NCBI GenBank assembly: GCA_020638655.1
Contig: JACKIC010000003.1
Location: 124,001-188,000 of the forward strand
DNA from: Planctomycetota bacterium
GTDB taxonomy: Bacteria; Planctomycetota; UBA1135; UBA2386
DNA length: 64,000 nt
Direction of reading: 5' to 3'
Position numbers and translations under genes: made by a program. Below the pieces are notes generated by a model. It did not search any database. It was not told the origin of the DNA and saw only the letters and a list, made by a program, of their open reading frames with translations. Below, piece after piece: positions 42,439 to 51,678 of this stretch (positions are counted from its first letter, which is position 1; every line of letters begins with the position of its first letter).

Positions 42439-42477
42439 AACGGGGCCGCGGCTGCCGGTGGCGGCCGCGACCCCGTT
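42439..42477 (-). terminator. Strong hairpin after the first PKD gene
   Basis: AACGGGG (42439-42445) pairs with CCCCGTT (42471-42477), and after one mismatch a further CGCGGC/GCCGCG stem of 6 bp forms inside. It starts 47 bases after the stop of the minus-strand PKD gene. There is no strong U-run, so it may be a weakly U-dependent or 3'-protecting terminator. The downstream gene starts at 42372. Confidence 0.5.
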
Positions 42478-42523
42478 CGGCGCCCGTGGACCGCGGAGGT
42501 CCCGGGCAAGCTTGCGCACGCGA

Positions 42524-44674
42524 TCAGTTGCCGATCAGCATGCCGGTGGCGTCCGACATCACCGCGCCGGCCGCGTTGGCCGCGAAGTCGATGACGATCG
42601 CCTGGTTGAAGAACTGCTGGCCCGAGAATGCCGGGTTGTTCGGGATGCTGAAGTTCCACACGACCTGGTTGTTGACGCCGGTCAGGAACAGCGGCGCCTC
42701 GGTGGAGACGCGCAGGAAGCAACCCGCAGCGCCGAGTGAGGTCAGGTCGAGCGGCAGCGGGCCGAACAGCGACGTCGAGTTGCCGTAGCCGGTGACCATG
42801 ATCGCGTTCGACAGGGGCAGGTTGTCGACGGTGATGCTCAGGTTGGTGCCGACGAGCGGCGCGCCGCTCGGCGTCAGCGCCGAGACCTGGCCCAGCGAGT
42901 TGGCGCAGCCGGTGCCGGCGAAGCCGATGCTCGCGGCGCCGTCATCGCTCCACGTCGAGTAGTGGAACGCGCCGTTGAAGACGCGCGGCGAGTTGGCGCC
43001 GGTGCCGAACAGGTTGTACTTGCCGAGGCCGCCGGCGACCGTCGGGTTGGGGCTGATCACCATGTTGGCGTCCGCGAACGGCCCCCAGTTGGCGGCCGAG
43101 CCGGTCGTGTAGCAAACACCCGCGCTGCCGGTCTGGAACGTCATCATCACCGCGAGGCTGAAGTTGCCCTGGGGCAGGTAGGCGGTGGTGTTGAGCGGCA
43201 CGAACGTCAGCTGCGAGGTGGTGGTGGTGCCACCGACCGAGGTCGCCGTGCCGGTGCCGATCAGGCGCCAGGCGCTGGGCACCTGGTGACGCACGACGCC
43301 GCCGACGAGGTCGAGGTAGCTGCCGTCCGAGGCGTACAGGTCCATCGTGAACGGACCGCTGTAGTTGTAGGGACGGCAGGTCACGCCGCAGATCTTGACG
43401 CCGTCGGGGTTGGTCACCTGCACGTCGAAGATGTTGCCGGCCGAGGCGCCGGTCGTGCCGTTGCCGCCCGAGTTGGCCGCGGCCAGCGTGCTCGGGGTGA
43501 GCACGATCGTATCCGTGGCAGTCGACGGGGCGCCGCACAGGCGGCTGGCCGTCAGCGTCACGTTCGCGGCGGTGCAGGTCGAGGCGTAGAAGTGCGCCGG
43601 GTTCTGCGTGGTGTCGTCGATGACGCTGTCACCGTCGAAGTCCCAGGCCCAGCTGGTCGGCGTCGGCACCGAGGTGTCGGTGAACAGCACGACGCCCGGC
43701 GCGAGCAGCGAGTAGGTGAAGCTCGCGGCCACCGCGTCGGTGTTGATGTAGGCCGTGCGCGTGATCGTGTTCGGCGCGTGCGACGCGTCGACGACCGTCA
43801 GCGTGACGTCGTAGGAGCCGCAGTTGGGGTAGACGAACGTCGGGTTCTGCAGCGTGCTGTCGATGACGCTGTCGCCGTCGAAGTCCCAGGCCCAGCCGAG
43901 CACGCCGGCGGGGTCGCTGCTGTAGGAGTTGTCGCTGAAGTTGACGGACAGCGGCGAGGCGCCTCCTTGGACGTCGCTGCTGAACCCGGCGTAGAGGCCC
44001 TGCGCGGGCACATAGGTCACCTCGACGACGATGCCGTGGTTCGTCGTGGTGCCGTTGGGGGTCGGGTAGAGCGAACTCGAGAAGACGCGGCTCGACAGGG
44101 CCGTGGCCGTGCCGTCGATGTCCATGCTCGTCAGTGTGCCGCCCGAGAAGTTCGTGCCCCCCGGGAAGTCGGTGTCGATGGCGAGGTCGCCGGCGGCCGG
44201 GTCGTAGAGGAACGGCGTCGTGAAGGTCACGCCGACGTGCCAGGGGCCGGGCACACCCGTGCCGTTGCCGGTGCCGGGCAGGACGGTGACAGGGCCGTTG
44301 TAGCAAACGGTGAGGTCAGGGCCGTGGTTGGCTGCGAACGACGCGCTCGTCACCGCGGCCTGATCGACCGCGGCGGTCGACAGGCTGACCGTGCCCTGCG
44401 CGTAGGTGCCGCCGGTCCACGACGCGGTGCTGTCGTTGGCGCGCCAGCGCAGGCCCTGGATCAGGATCGGATAGTTGATCGACGCGGCGGTGAAGTTGGA
44501 GCTGTCGTAGCAGGCCAGGATCTTGAGGCCGGTCCAACCGGAGGCCGTGGTGCCCCAGGGGAAGGCGTTCGACGTGCTGCCGGCGGCGTTGGCCATGCCG
44601 ACGGGAAGGACCGTGGTGAGCTGCGCGGTCGCGACGCTGGCGAGCGCGGCGACGGCGAGGAGGGTGCGTTGCAT
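42524..44674 (-). CDS. Secreted PKD-repeat protein, paralogue 1
   Basis: This gene encodes 716 residues with a signal peptide ending VATAQ. Residues 20-230 are a beta-rich domain of unknown type. Two PKD domains follow at about 233-315 and 320-405, each with the WAWDFDGDSVID core (PKD W-x-F-G-D). The region 410-590 (CGVTCRPYNYSGPFTMDLYA, then GFAGTGCANSLGQ) is beta-rich. The last 120 residues are the shared planctomycete domain (VGTNLSITVDNLP, AAGCFLRV, IPNNPAFSGQQFFNQA, MLIGN). It is nearly identical over its C-terminal half to the next gene, so a tandem duplication produced the pair. It is likely a cell-surface protein with protein-binding PKD folds. Confidence 0.85.
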   Translation of the reverse strand: MQRTLLAVAALASVATAQLTTVLPVGMANAAGSTSNAFPWGTTASGWTGLKILACYDSSNFTAASINYPILIQGLRWRANDSTASWTGGTYAQGTVSLSTAAVDQAAVTSASFAANHGPDLTVCYNGPVTVLPGTGNGTGVPGPWHVGVTFTTPFLYDPAAGDLAIDTDFPGGTNFSGGTLTSMDIDGTATALSSRVFSSSLYPTPNGTTTNHGIVVEVTYVPAQGLYAGFSSDVQGGASPLSVNFSDNSYSSDPAGVLGWAWDFDGDSVIDSTLQNPTFVYPNCGSYDVTLTVVDASHAPNTITRTAYINTDAVAASFTYSLLAPGVVLFTDTSVPTPTSWAWDFDGDSVIDDTTQNPAHFYASTCTAANVTLTASRLCGAPSTATDTIVLTPSTLAAANSGGNGTTGASAGNIFDVQVTNPDGVKICGVTCRPYNYSGPFTMDLYASDGSYLDLVGGVVRHQVPSAWRLIGTGTATSVGGTTTTSQLTFVPLNTTAYLPQGNFSLAVMMTFQTGSAGVCYTTGSAANWGPFADANMVISPNPTVAGGLGKYNLFGTGANSPRVFNGAFHYSTWSDDGAASIGFAGTGCANSLGQVSALTPSGAPLVGTNLSITVDNLPLSNAIMVTGYGNSTSLFGPLPLDLTSLGAAGCFLRVSTEAPLFLTGVNNQVVWNFSIPNNPAFSGQQFFNQAIVIDFAANAAGAVMSDATGMLIGN

Positions 44675-44981
44675 GCGGATTCTCTCGAAGGGGGGGGCAG
44701 GGGTGCCGCACGGAACCTCCCGTTTGGCGAAATAGACTAGCGCGACCATCCGCCTCTCCCGGCACGAGTCGCGAGTTCTCTTCCAGTCCGCGTGAGGACC
44801 CTTCGTTCGCACCGGCGCAACCGTTCGGTGGCGGGCCATGCCATCGGGCGCTTCGTCTCGACAGGCCACGGGTGACGTCGCCGCGATCGTCCCGAAACGA
44901 GAACGGGGCCGCTCCCCGAGTCGAGGAACGGCCCCTTCGTGCCGACCGATCAGCGGCCGGCAGATCGCATTCCGATCGAGA
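44675..44981. other. Intergenic region between the PKD paralogues
   Basis: This 307-bp non-coding stretch holds the terminator-like hairpin of the upstream paralogue (44905-44935) and the promoter of paralogue 1, in which I recognise no motif. The leader 5' to the signal peptide does not resemble that of paralogue 2. No short gene is supported here. Confidence 0.5.
44905..44935 (-). terminator. Intrinsic-type terminator after the second PKD gene
   Basis: GGGGCCG (44905-44911) pairs with CGGCCCC (44929-44935), and a short inner TCC/GGA pair extends it. Read on the minus strand, the stem is followed by GTTCTCGTTT, a moderately U-rich tail. It lies 47 bases after the stop of the PKD gene, matching the hairpin spacing of its paralogue. 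Confidence 0.6.
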
Positions 44982-47126
44982 TCAGTTGCCGATCAGCATG
45001 CCGGTGGCGTCCGACATCACCGCGCCGGCCGAGTTGGCCGCGAAGTCGATGACGATCGCCTGGTTGTAGAACTGCTGGCCCGAGAACGCCGGGTTGTTCG
45101 GGATGTTGAAGTTCCAGACGATCTGGTTGTTGGCGCCGGCGACGAACAGCACCGCCTCGGTCGAGACGCGCAGGAAGCAGTCCGGCGCACCGATCGAGGT
45201 GAGATCGAGCGGCAGCGGGCCGAACAGCGACGTCGTGTTGCCGTAGCCGGTGCACATGATCGCGTTCGACAGCGGCAGGTTGTCGGCCGTCAGCGTCAGG
45301 GTCGAGCCGACGGTCGGGTTGCCGCTCGGCGTCAGCGCCGAGACCTGGCCCAGCGAGTTGGCGCAGCCGGTGCCCGCGAAGCCGATGCCCGCGGCGCCGT
45401 CGTCGCTCCACGTCGAGTAGTGGAACCCGCCGTTGAAGACGCGCGGCGAGTTGGCGCCGGTGCCGAACAGGTTGTACTTGCCGAGGCCACCAGCCACGGT
45501 CGGGTTGGGGCTGATCACCATGTTGGCGTCCGCGAACGGACCCCAGTTGGCGGCCGAGCCGGTCGTGTAGCAGACGCCGGCGCTGCCGGTCTGGAACGTC
45601 ATCATCACCGCGAGGCTGAAGTTGCCCTGCGGCAGGTAGGCGTTGCTGGTCAGCGGCACGAAGGTCAGCTGCGAGGTGGTGGTGGTGCCACCGACCGAGG
45701 TCGCGGTGCCGGTGCCGATCAGGCGCCAGGCGCTGGGCACCTGGTGACGCACGACGCCGCCGACGAGGTCGAGGTAGCTGCCGTCCGAGGCGTACAGGTC
45801 CATCGTGAACGGACCCGCGTAGTTGTAGGGACGGCAGGTCACGCCACAGATGTTGACGCCGTCGGGGTTGATCACCTGCACGTCGAAGATGTTGCCGGCA
45901 GAGGCGCCGGTCGTGCCGTTGCCGCCCGCGTTGGCCGCGGCCAGCGTGCTCGGCGAGATCACGATCGCCTGGGTCGCGGTCGACGGGGCGCCGCACAGGC
46001 GGTTGGCCGTCAGGGTGACGGTCGCGCCGGTGCAGGCCGCCGCGTAGAAGTGCGCGGGGTTCTGCGTGGTGTCGTCGATGACGTTGTCACCGTCGAAGTC
46101 CCAGGCCCAGCTGGTCGGCGTCGGCACCGAGGTGTCGGTGAACTGCATCACGCCCGGCGCGATCAGCGCGTAGGTGAAGCTCGCGGCCACCGCGTCGGTG
46201 TTGATGTAGGCCGTGCGCGTCAGCGTGCTCGGCGAGTGCGAGGCGTCGACGACCGTCAGCGTGACGTCGTACGTGCCGCAGTTCTGGTAGACGAACGTCG
46301 GGTTCTGCAGCGTGCTGTCGACGACGCTGTCGCCGTCGAAGTCCCAGGCCCAGCCGAGCACGCCGGCGGGGTCGCTGCTGAAGGAGTTGTCGGTGAAGTT
46401 GACGGTCAGCGGCGAGGCGCCGCCCTGGACGTCGCTGCCGAAGCCCGCGTAGAGGCCCTGGGCCGGCACGTAGGTCACTTCGACCACGACGCCGTGGCTG
46501 GTGCCGATGGTGCCCGTCGTGTTCGGGTAGACCGTGGTGCTGCTGTTGTAGATGCGACTCGCCAGCGCGCCCGTCGACTGCACGTCGAGCTGCAGGCCGG
46601 GGTTGCCCGTGATCGGGCTGGTCGCCGGAGGCGGGATGTGGCTGAAGATGACCAGGTCGTTGCCGCTGGTCGGGTCGTAGAGGAAGTTGCTGGTCAGCGG
46701 CACGTCGACGGCCCAGATGCCGGGGGTCGAGGCCGTGACCGGCAGGACCGTGACCGGACCCGAGTAGACCTGCGTGAGGTCGGGGCCCATGTTCGAGGCG
46801 AACGTCGTCGACGGCGTCAGCGCGTCGACCGTCGCCGTCGCCATGTCGACCGTGCACGAGCTGTACGTGCCGCCCGCCGAGGTCGCGCCGCCGTTGGCGC
46901 GGTAACGCAGACCTTGGATGATGATCGGGAAGTTCACGCCTTGCAGCGTGAAGTCGGTGCTGTCGTAGATCGTCTGGATCTCGAGCGAGCCCGTCGTGCC
47001 GCGGCCCCACGGGAACGCATTGCTGCTGTTGCCCTCGGTGGTGGCGGTGCCGTTCGGGATGACGACTGTGAATTGTGCGGTCGCGGCGCTGGCCAGCGCG
47101 ACGATGGCGAGGAGTGAGCGTTGCAT
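44982..47126 (-). CDS. Secreted PKD-repeat protein, paralogue 2
   Basis: This 714-residue protein is the tandem paralogue of the gene just downstream. The signal peptide ends ASAATAQ. The first 230 residues differ from paralogue 1 (for example ATTEGNSSNAFPWGRGTTGS and FPIIIQGLRYRANGG), with more changes than elsewhere. The two PKD domains keep WAWDFDGDSVVD and WAWDFDGDNVID. From about residue 405 to the end the pair is almost identical, including the GGVVRHQVPSAWRLIGTGT block and the shared C-terminal domain. The pattern suggests duplication, then gene conversion or purifying selection on the 3' half. The function is probably cell-surface binding, with partners diversified through the N-terminal domain (inferred). 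Confidence 0.85.
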   Translation of the reverse strand: MQRSLLAIVALASAATAQFTVVIPNGTATTEGNSSNAFPWGRGTTGSLEIQTIYDSTDFTLQGVNFPIIIQGLRYRANGGATSAGGTYSSCTVDMATATVDALTPSTTFASNMGPDLTQVYSGPVTVLPVTASTPGIWAVDVPLTSNFLYDPTSGNDLVIFSHIPPPATSPITGNPGLQLDVQSTGALASRIYNSSTTVYPNTTGTIGTSHGVVVEVTYVPAQGLYAGFGSDVQGGASPLTVNFTDNSFSSDPAGVLGWAWDFDGDSVVDSTLQNPTFVYQNCGTYDVTLTVVDASHSPSTLTRTAYINTDAVAASFTYALIAPGVMQFTDTSVPTPTSWAWDFDGDNVIDDTTQNPAHFYAAACTGATVTLTANRLCGAPSTATQAIVISPSTLAAANAGGNGTTGASAGNIFDVQVINPDGVNICGVTCRPYNYAGPFTMDLYASDGSYLDLVGGVVRHQVPSAWRLIGTGTATSVGGTTTTSQLTFVPLTSNAYLPQGNFSLAVMMTFQTGSAGVCYTTGSAANWGPFADANMVISPNPTVAGGLGKYNLFGTGANSPRVFNGGFHYSTWSDDGAAGIGFAGTGCANSLGQVSALTPSGNPTVGSTLTLTADNLPLSNAIMCTGYGNTTSLFGPLPLDLTSIGAPDCFLRVSTEAVLFVAGANNQIVWNFNIPNNPAFSGQQFYNQAIVIDFAANSAGAVMSDATGMLIGN

Positions 47127-47307
47127 CTAGATGCTGCCTGGTTTGGGTTGGTGCCTTCGGGAACTCCCCGATGGGCGCGCAGAAGCTAGCGAGCGGCGCG
47201 AATTGCGGTAGTGGCTCCCCGGCCCGTTTCGCGGGGTCAGCCACTCTTGGTGCAACTCGCGGTCGATGCTCCCGGGCGCATCTCCCAGGCGCGGTCGATC
47301 GGCGTGT

Positions 47308-48909
47308 TCAGTCGCCTTCGATCTTGACGACGCGGTAGCCGCCCTTGCTGCGGAAGTAGACGAGCAGCAGCAGGTAGATCACGGCCATCGTGCCCGGGAT
47401 CCACGCGTCGGCGCGCAGGGTGCGGCGGTCGCCGACGATGCTCGCCTCGTAGACCGCGCGTTCGGCCGGCGTCAACTTGTCGATGGCACCGGCGGGATCC
47501 TGACCGGCCTCGGCGAGGTCGGCGCGCGCCGCGTTGAGCTTCTCGGTGATCGCGCCGAACTGCTTGCCGTCGATGCCGTGGGCCTCTTCGAAGATCGTGA
47601 ACTTGCTCGCCGTCTCCGCCTTGTATTCGGCGTAGGCGGCGGGGTTCTTGGCCTGCAGTTCCTCACCGGCGAAACGGTCCTTGGCGTAGCCGAGGCCCGG
47701 GCCGCCGAGCAGGCCGCCCGACATCATGCCGATGCCGCCCATGATCGAGATCGCGACCGCGCCCGTGCGCGGGAAGCGGTCGGAGGCGACGGCCAGCATC
47801 GTCGGCCAGAAGAACGTCTTGCCGACCGCGTAGATCGCCAGGGCGATGATCGCCATCGCGAAGGTCTCGATCGTGCTCGACAGATACAACCCGGCGCAGG
47901 CCAGCGCGGCGCAGCAGCACAGCAGGCCGACCGGCGAGAGCTTGAGCGTGCGCTCGATCCAGTGCGCGCAGAAGCGCAGGCCGAACATGATCAGCGAGGT
48001 CCAGATGAACAGGAACTTGCCCTGCTCGGAGCTGAACAGGTTGCCGGTGATGTTCTGGATCCAGCCGTCGGTGCCGAGCTCGACGGCGCCGACCAGCGCG
48101 TGCGTGACGAACAGCACGAACAGCACGAGCGAGCCGAGCGACCACTTCGTCACGAAGCCCACGGCGAGCAGCAGCGCGCCGGCGATCGCATAGGAGACGC
48201 CGGTGGGCAGGCCGACCGCGCCGGAGAAGAACAGGAAGAGCAGGTAGCAGATCACCAGGGCGCCGAGCAGGCCGACGTCGTGGAACATGTCGGCGAGCTT
48301 CATGCCCTTCGCCGAGGCTTCGCTCTTGGGCATGTGCTGGCCCAGGAACATCGCGCCGTAGCCGACGGTCGCCACCAGGAACAGCGTCAGCTGGATCTTC
48401 CAGTGCACGTGGTAGAGGTCGTCGAGCACCCAGCCGATCGCGGCGCCGAGCACGAGGCCGAGCGGCCACGAGGCGTGCAGGATGTTGAGGTAGTGGGTGC
48501 GGCGGTGCGGGAAGAGCGTCGCGACGAGCGGGTTGGCGACGGCCTCGAGCGTGCCGTTCGCGAAGGCGAACAGGAACATGCCCCAGTAGAGCATCGAGTA
48601 GGCGCTCTCACCGCCAGCGAGCAGCGTGACCACCGCCGAGAGGAAGTGCATCAGGAACGCGGCGATGACCAGCTTGCCGTAGCCGATGCGGTCGGCGATC
48701 ACGCCGCCGATGATGATGCCGAAGCAGAAGCCGGTCAGGCCGCTGCCCGTGATCTCGCCGATCTGCGCACCCGTGAAGCCGAACTCGGCGCTCCAGTTGT
48801 CGAGGATGCCGCCGCGGATCGAGAAGCCGATGCCGGTGGCGAGGATGGCGACGAAGCCCGCCCAGAGCAGGCGGGATGCGTTGGGAGCGGTGGCGTTGGC
48901 GTCTTGCAT
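47308..48909 (-). CDS. MFS sugar transporter (planctomycete type)
   Basis: This gene encodes 533 residues with 12 predicted helices of the major facilitator superfamily. The first helices read WAGFVAILATGIGFSIRGGI and GLTGFCFGIIIGGVIADRIG, with the motif A-like ADRIGYGK after helix 2. Between the last two helices lies a ~100-residue hydrophilic insert (from about KDRFAGEELQAKNPAAYAEY to RTLRADAW) that is unusual for MFS proteins but fits planctomycete sugar permeases. It lies 55 bp downstream of the Gfo/Idh/MocA oxidoreductase gene on the same strand, so it is probably one operon that imports and oxidises a sugar or its derivative. The substrate is unknown. Confidence 0.85.
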   Translation of the reverse strand: MQDANATAPNASRLLWAGFVAILATGIGFSIRGGILDNWSAEFGFTGAQIGEITGSGLTGFCFGIIIGGVIADRIGYGKLVIAAFLMHFLSAVVTLLAGGESAYSMLYWGMFLFAFANGTLEAVANPLVATLFPHRRTHYLNILHASWPLGLVLGAAIGWVLDDLYHVHWKIQLTLFLVATVGYGAMFLGQHMPKSEASAKGMKLADMFHDVGLLGALVICYLLFLFFSGAVGLPTGVSYAIAGALLLAVGFVTKWSLGSLVLFVLFVTHALVGAVELGTDGWIQNITGNLFSSEQGKFLFIWTSLIMFGLRFCAHWIERTLKLSPVGLLCCCAALACAGLYLSSTIETFAMAIIALAIYAVGKTFFWPTMLAVASDRFPRTGAVAISIMGGIGMMSGGLLGGPGLGYAKDRFAGEELQAKNPAAYAEYKAETASKFTIFEEAHGIDGKQFGAITEKLNAARADLAEAGQDPAGAIDKLTPAERAVYEASIVGDRRTLRADAWIPGTMAVIYLLLLVYFRSKGGYRVVKIEGD

Positions 48910-48964
48910 GGGACGAGCGGAGCGGGGAGAGCGGTGAGGGCGGGGAGAGGGAGAGGCAGGCGGC

Positions 48965-50086
48965 TCAGAGCGTGAACGCGGGCAGCTTGATCAGCTTGCC
49001 GCCGTTCAGCGCCGACTCGTGCGCGCACAGGCCGACGCACGTCCAGTTCGCGGACTGCTTCGCGTTGGGGAACGGCTGGCGCTTCTCGACGAGCGCCATC
49101 GCGAACTCGTGCGCGAGGTGCGGGTGGCTGCCGCCGTGGCCGCTGCCCTGCGTGAACGACAGGTGCGTCTTCTTGCTGGTGTCGTAGACACCCTTGGTCG
49201 TGTACTTCGCGATGCTCTTGGGCAGGCGCCTGGCGAAGTCGGGCGTCTTGATCAGCTTGGGGATCTTCGGCTCGGGCTTCTTGGCCGTGTGCATCACGAG
49301 CGGCTGGTGTTCGATCAGCGGCCACTCGACCGACTGCTTGCTGCCGTAGACGTCGATGCTCTCGCGGTACTGGCGCGCGGTGTCGAACAGCGAGCGGATG
49401 ATGCGCGCGCTGACGTCGCTGCCCTTGAACGCGACGTGCGCGGTCTCGACCGCGAACGGGCTGCCGTAGTGCTTCTGCAGCGCCTTGCGGATCGTGCCCG
49501 AGCCGAAGCACGACACGTACTCGGCGGGCTTGCCGATCAGGCCGGCGACGGGGCCGACGCAGTGCGTCGCGTACCACATCGGCGGCAGGCCCGGCCAGTA
49601 GTTGGGCCAGCCGTCCATGTCCTGCTGGTGGCTCGCCTGCACGAACTGCAGCTTGCCGAGGTCGCCGTCGTCGAGCAGCTGCTTCATGAACAGGTACTCC
49701 CGCGCGTAGACGACCGTCTCCATCATCATGTAGGTGAGGCCGGTCTTGGCGACGAGGTCGACGATGCGCTTGCAGTCGGCGATGTTGGTCGCCATCGGCA
49801 CCGTGCAGGCGACGTGTTTGCCGGCCTTGAGCGCGGCGATCGACATCGCAGCGTGGTCGGGGATCGGCGTGTTGATGTGCACGGCGTGCACGTCGGGGTC
49901 GCGCAGCAGCTCGGTGTAGCTGCGGTAGCGCTTCTGCACGCCGAAGTAGTCACCGACCGCGTCGAGCTTCTTCTTGTCGCGCTGGCAGATCGCGTAGCAC
50001 GCGGTGTGGGGGTGCTTCTGCCAGATCGGGATGAACTCGGCGCCGAAACCGAGGCCGATCACGGCCACGTTGATGGGCTGCTGCAT
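48965..50086 (-). CDS. Gfo/Idh/MocA-family oxidoreductase
   Basis: The product has 373 residues. The N-terminal Rossmann domain binds NAD(P) (VAVIGLGFGAEFIPIW), with the typical HINTPIPDHAAMSIAALKAGKHVACT segment around residues 90-120. The C-terminal alpha/beta domain carries the family region with METVVYAREYLFMKQLLDDG. Members oxidise or reduce sugars and their derivatives; in this family a catalytic Lys-His pair is often used, here KH in AGKHVACT. No export signal is seen, so it acts in the cytoplasm. Its partner is the MFS transporter just downstream. Many Planctomycetota carry expanded sets of such oxidoreductases. The specific sugar cannot be read. Confidence 0.88.
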   Translation of the reverse strand: MQQPINVAVIGLGFGAEFIPIWQKHPHTACYAICQRDKKKLDAVGDYFGVQKRYRSYTELLRDPDVHAVHINTPIPDHAAMSIAALKAGKHVACTVPMATNIADCKRIVDLVAKTGLTYMMMETVVYAREYLFMKQLLDDGDLGKLQFVQASHQQDMDGWPNYWPGLPPMWYATHCVGPVAGLIGKPAEYVSCFGSGTIRKALQKHYGSPFAVETAHVAFKGSDVSARIIRSLFDTARQYRESIDVYGSKQSVEWPLIEHQPLVMHTAKKPEPKIPKLIKTPDFARRLPKSIAKYTTKGVYDTSKKTHLSFTQGSGHGGSHPHLAHEFAMALVEKRQPFPNAKQSANWTCVGLCAHESALNGGKLIKLPAFTL

Positions 50087-50211
50087 GAACCTTCCTGCGA
50101 AGAGCGTGGGAGGGCGTGCGCGGGCACGCCCGGGCGAGTTGCAGGAGTGCAGCGGCGGCGCCGCGGCGAGTCAACGCCGAACCTCCGCGGTGGCGCAGAA
50201 CGGCGCCCGGC

Positions 50212-51678
50212 TCAGTCCCAGCGCAGCGGGCTCTTGCGCGCGGCCGCGGGCTCGTCCTCGGCGGGTTCGGGGCGCGGCGCGGCGGGCTGCCGCTCCTCTT
50301 CGAGGCGGTCCGGGGTCAGCTCGAGCAGGATCGAGCGCGCGGCGCAGCAGCTGACGTCGCTGAGGTCGAGCAGCTGCTCCTCCTCGGCCGCGACGCCGTC
50401 GCCGTCGGCGGGGTCGAGCAGCTCCACGACCGGGCGCTGCGGGTCCTGGCTCTGGGACCGGACGACCGCGATCGCGCCGTCGTCGAGCTTGACGTGCTGG
50501 CCGATCGGGAAGATGCCGTTGATCTGCACGAAGCGGTTCAGCAGCCGCTGGTCGAGCTTGTCGCCCATCGCGATCATCACGCGGTAGGCGCGGATCGGGG
50601 ACATCGGCCGCTTGTAGGGGCGGGCCGCCGTCAGGGCCTCGTAGATGTCGCAGATCTTGACGATGCTGGTGACCATCGTCGTCTCGTGCTCGTGCAGGGT
50701 GCGCGGGTAGCCGGTGCCGCCCGGGCCCCGGTGGTGACCAAAGGCCGCGGCGATCGCGAGCGGATCCGAGTCGGCGTGGTCGAGCAGGCACTCGGCGCCC
50801 AGCGGCGCGTGGGTGTCCATGACGCGCCGCTCCTCGGCGCTCAGTGCGTTCTGCGAGTGCAGCAGCTCGAACGGGATCAGCGACTTGCCGACGTCGTGCA
50901 GCAGCGCGGCGGTGCCGATGCGGATCAGCAGCTCGCGGTCGTCGGTGAGCTCGCGCGCGAAGTTCATCGCCAGCACCGCGACCCGCACCGAGTGGCCGAA
51001 CGTGAACGCGTCGTACTGGTCCTGGCGCGCGAGGCCGAGCACCGGCGCGTCCTTGCTCTCGAGTTGGGCCAGCACCTGTTCGGCGTGGGCCTGCACCGGC
51101 GCGAAGTCGATGCGCCCGCCGCGGCACACCGACACGGTGACGCTCTGCAGCAGGTCGACGACCGTCTGGTAGAACTGCACGCCGACGCGCATGCGCCCCG
51201 CCTTGGCGTTGCGTTCGGCGCCGGCCAGGCCGTCGTCGTACGGGGGCAGCAGGCGCAGGTTGCGGCACTGCTTGGCGACCAGCTGGGTGTTGAGCCAGGT
51301 GTAGTCCTTGCCCGGCTGCGGCTTGCTGCCGATGCCCGTGAGCAGCTCCTCGAGCTCGGTCGCGCTGGCCCCGTCCCACAGCTCGAGCCCGCCCGATCCC
51401 CATTGCTCGAGGCACTGGACCAGCCGCGCCGCGCCGATGCTCGCGCCCATCAGCGGCCGCTGGTCGAACACCACGAGCCCGTCGGCCACGCCCAGGCACA
51501 CCGGGTTGTTGCGCGACTCCTCGACCAGCTCGTGCAGGCGCTGCAGCACCGCCTGCACGGCGTCGCGCACGCGCGGATGGCTGCTGGCGTAGATCTTGGC
51601 GTTGACCAGGCAGACGACGAGCTCGTCGACGAGCTGGGTCGCCTGCGTCGTGACGTTCGTCTTGGCAACGGTGCTCAC
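50212..51678 (-). CDS. HD-GYP-like phosphohydrolase with paired N-terminal domain
   Basis: This gene encodes 488 residues from a GTG overlapping the previous stop (GTGA). Residues 1-165 are an N-terminal domain with IYASSHPRV and GLVVFDQRPLMGAS, also found in the upstream gene. Residues about 210-400 form an HD-GYP domain: FTFGHSVRVAVLAMNFA, metal motif LLHDVGK, FELLHSQNALSAEERRVM and the GYP block HHRGPGGTGYP, in which the usual HHExxDG is altered. ICDIYEALTAARPYK follows. Active members are cyclic-di-GMP phosphodiesterases; the altered GYP block leaves activity uncertain. The C-terminal 60 residues are acidic and disordered. It is coupled to the 632-residue gene upstream. Confidence 0.83.
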   Translation of the reverse strand: MSTVAKTNVTTQATQLVDELVVCLVNAKIYASSHPRVRDAVQAVLQRLHELVEESRNNPVCLGVADGLVVFDQRPLMGASIGAARLVQCLEQWGSGGLELWDGASATELEELLTGIGSKPQPGKDYTWLNTQLVAKQCRNLRLLPPYDDGLAGAERNAKAGRMRVGVQFYQTVVDLLQSVTVSVCRGGRIDFAPVQAHAEQVLAQLESKDAPVLGLARQDQYDAFTFGHSVRVAVLAMNFARELTDDRELLIRIGTAALLHDVGKSLIPFELLHSQNALSAEERRVMDTHAPLGAECLLDHADSDPLAIAAAFGHHRGPGGTGYPRTLHEHETTMVTSIVKICDIYEALTAARPYKRPMSPIRAYRVMIAMGDKLDQRLLNRFVQINGIFPIGQHVKLDDGAIAVVRSQSQDPQRPVVELLDPADGDGVAAEEEQLLDLSDVSCCAARSILLELTPDRLEEERQPAAPRPEPAEDEPAAARKSPLRWD

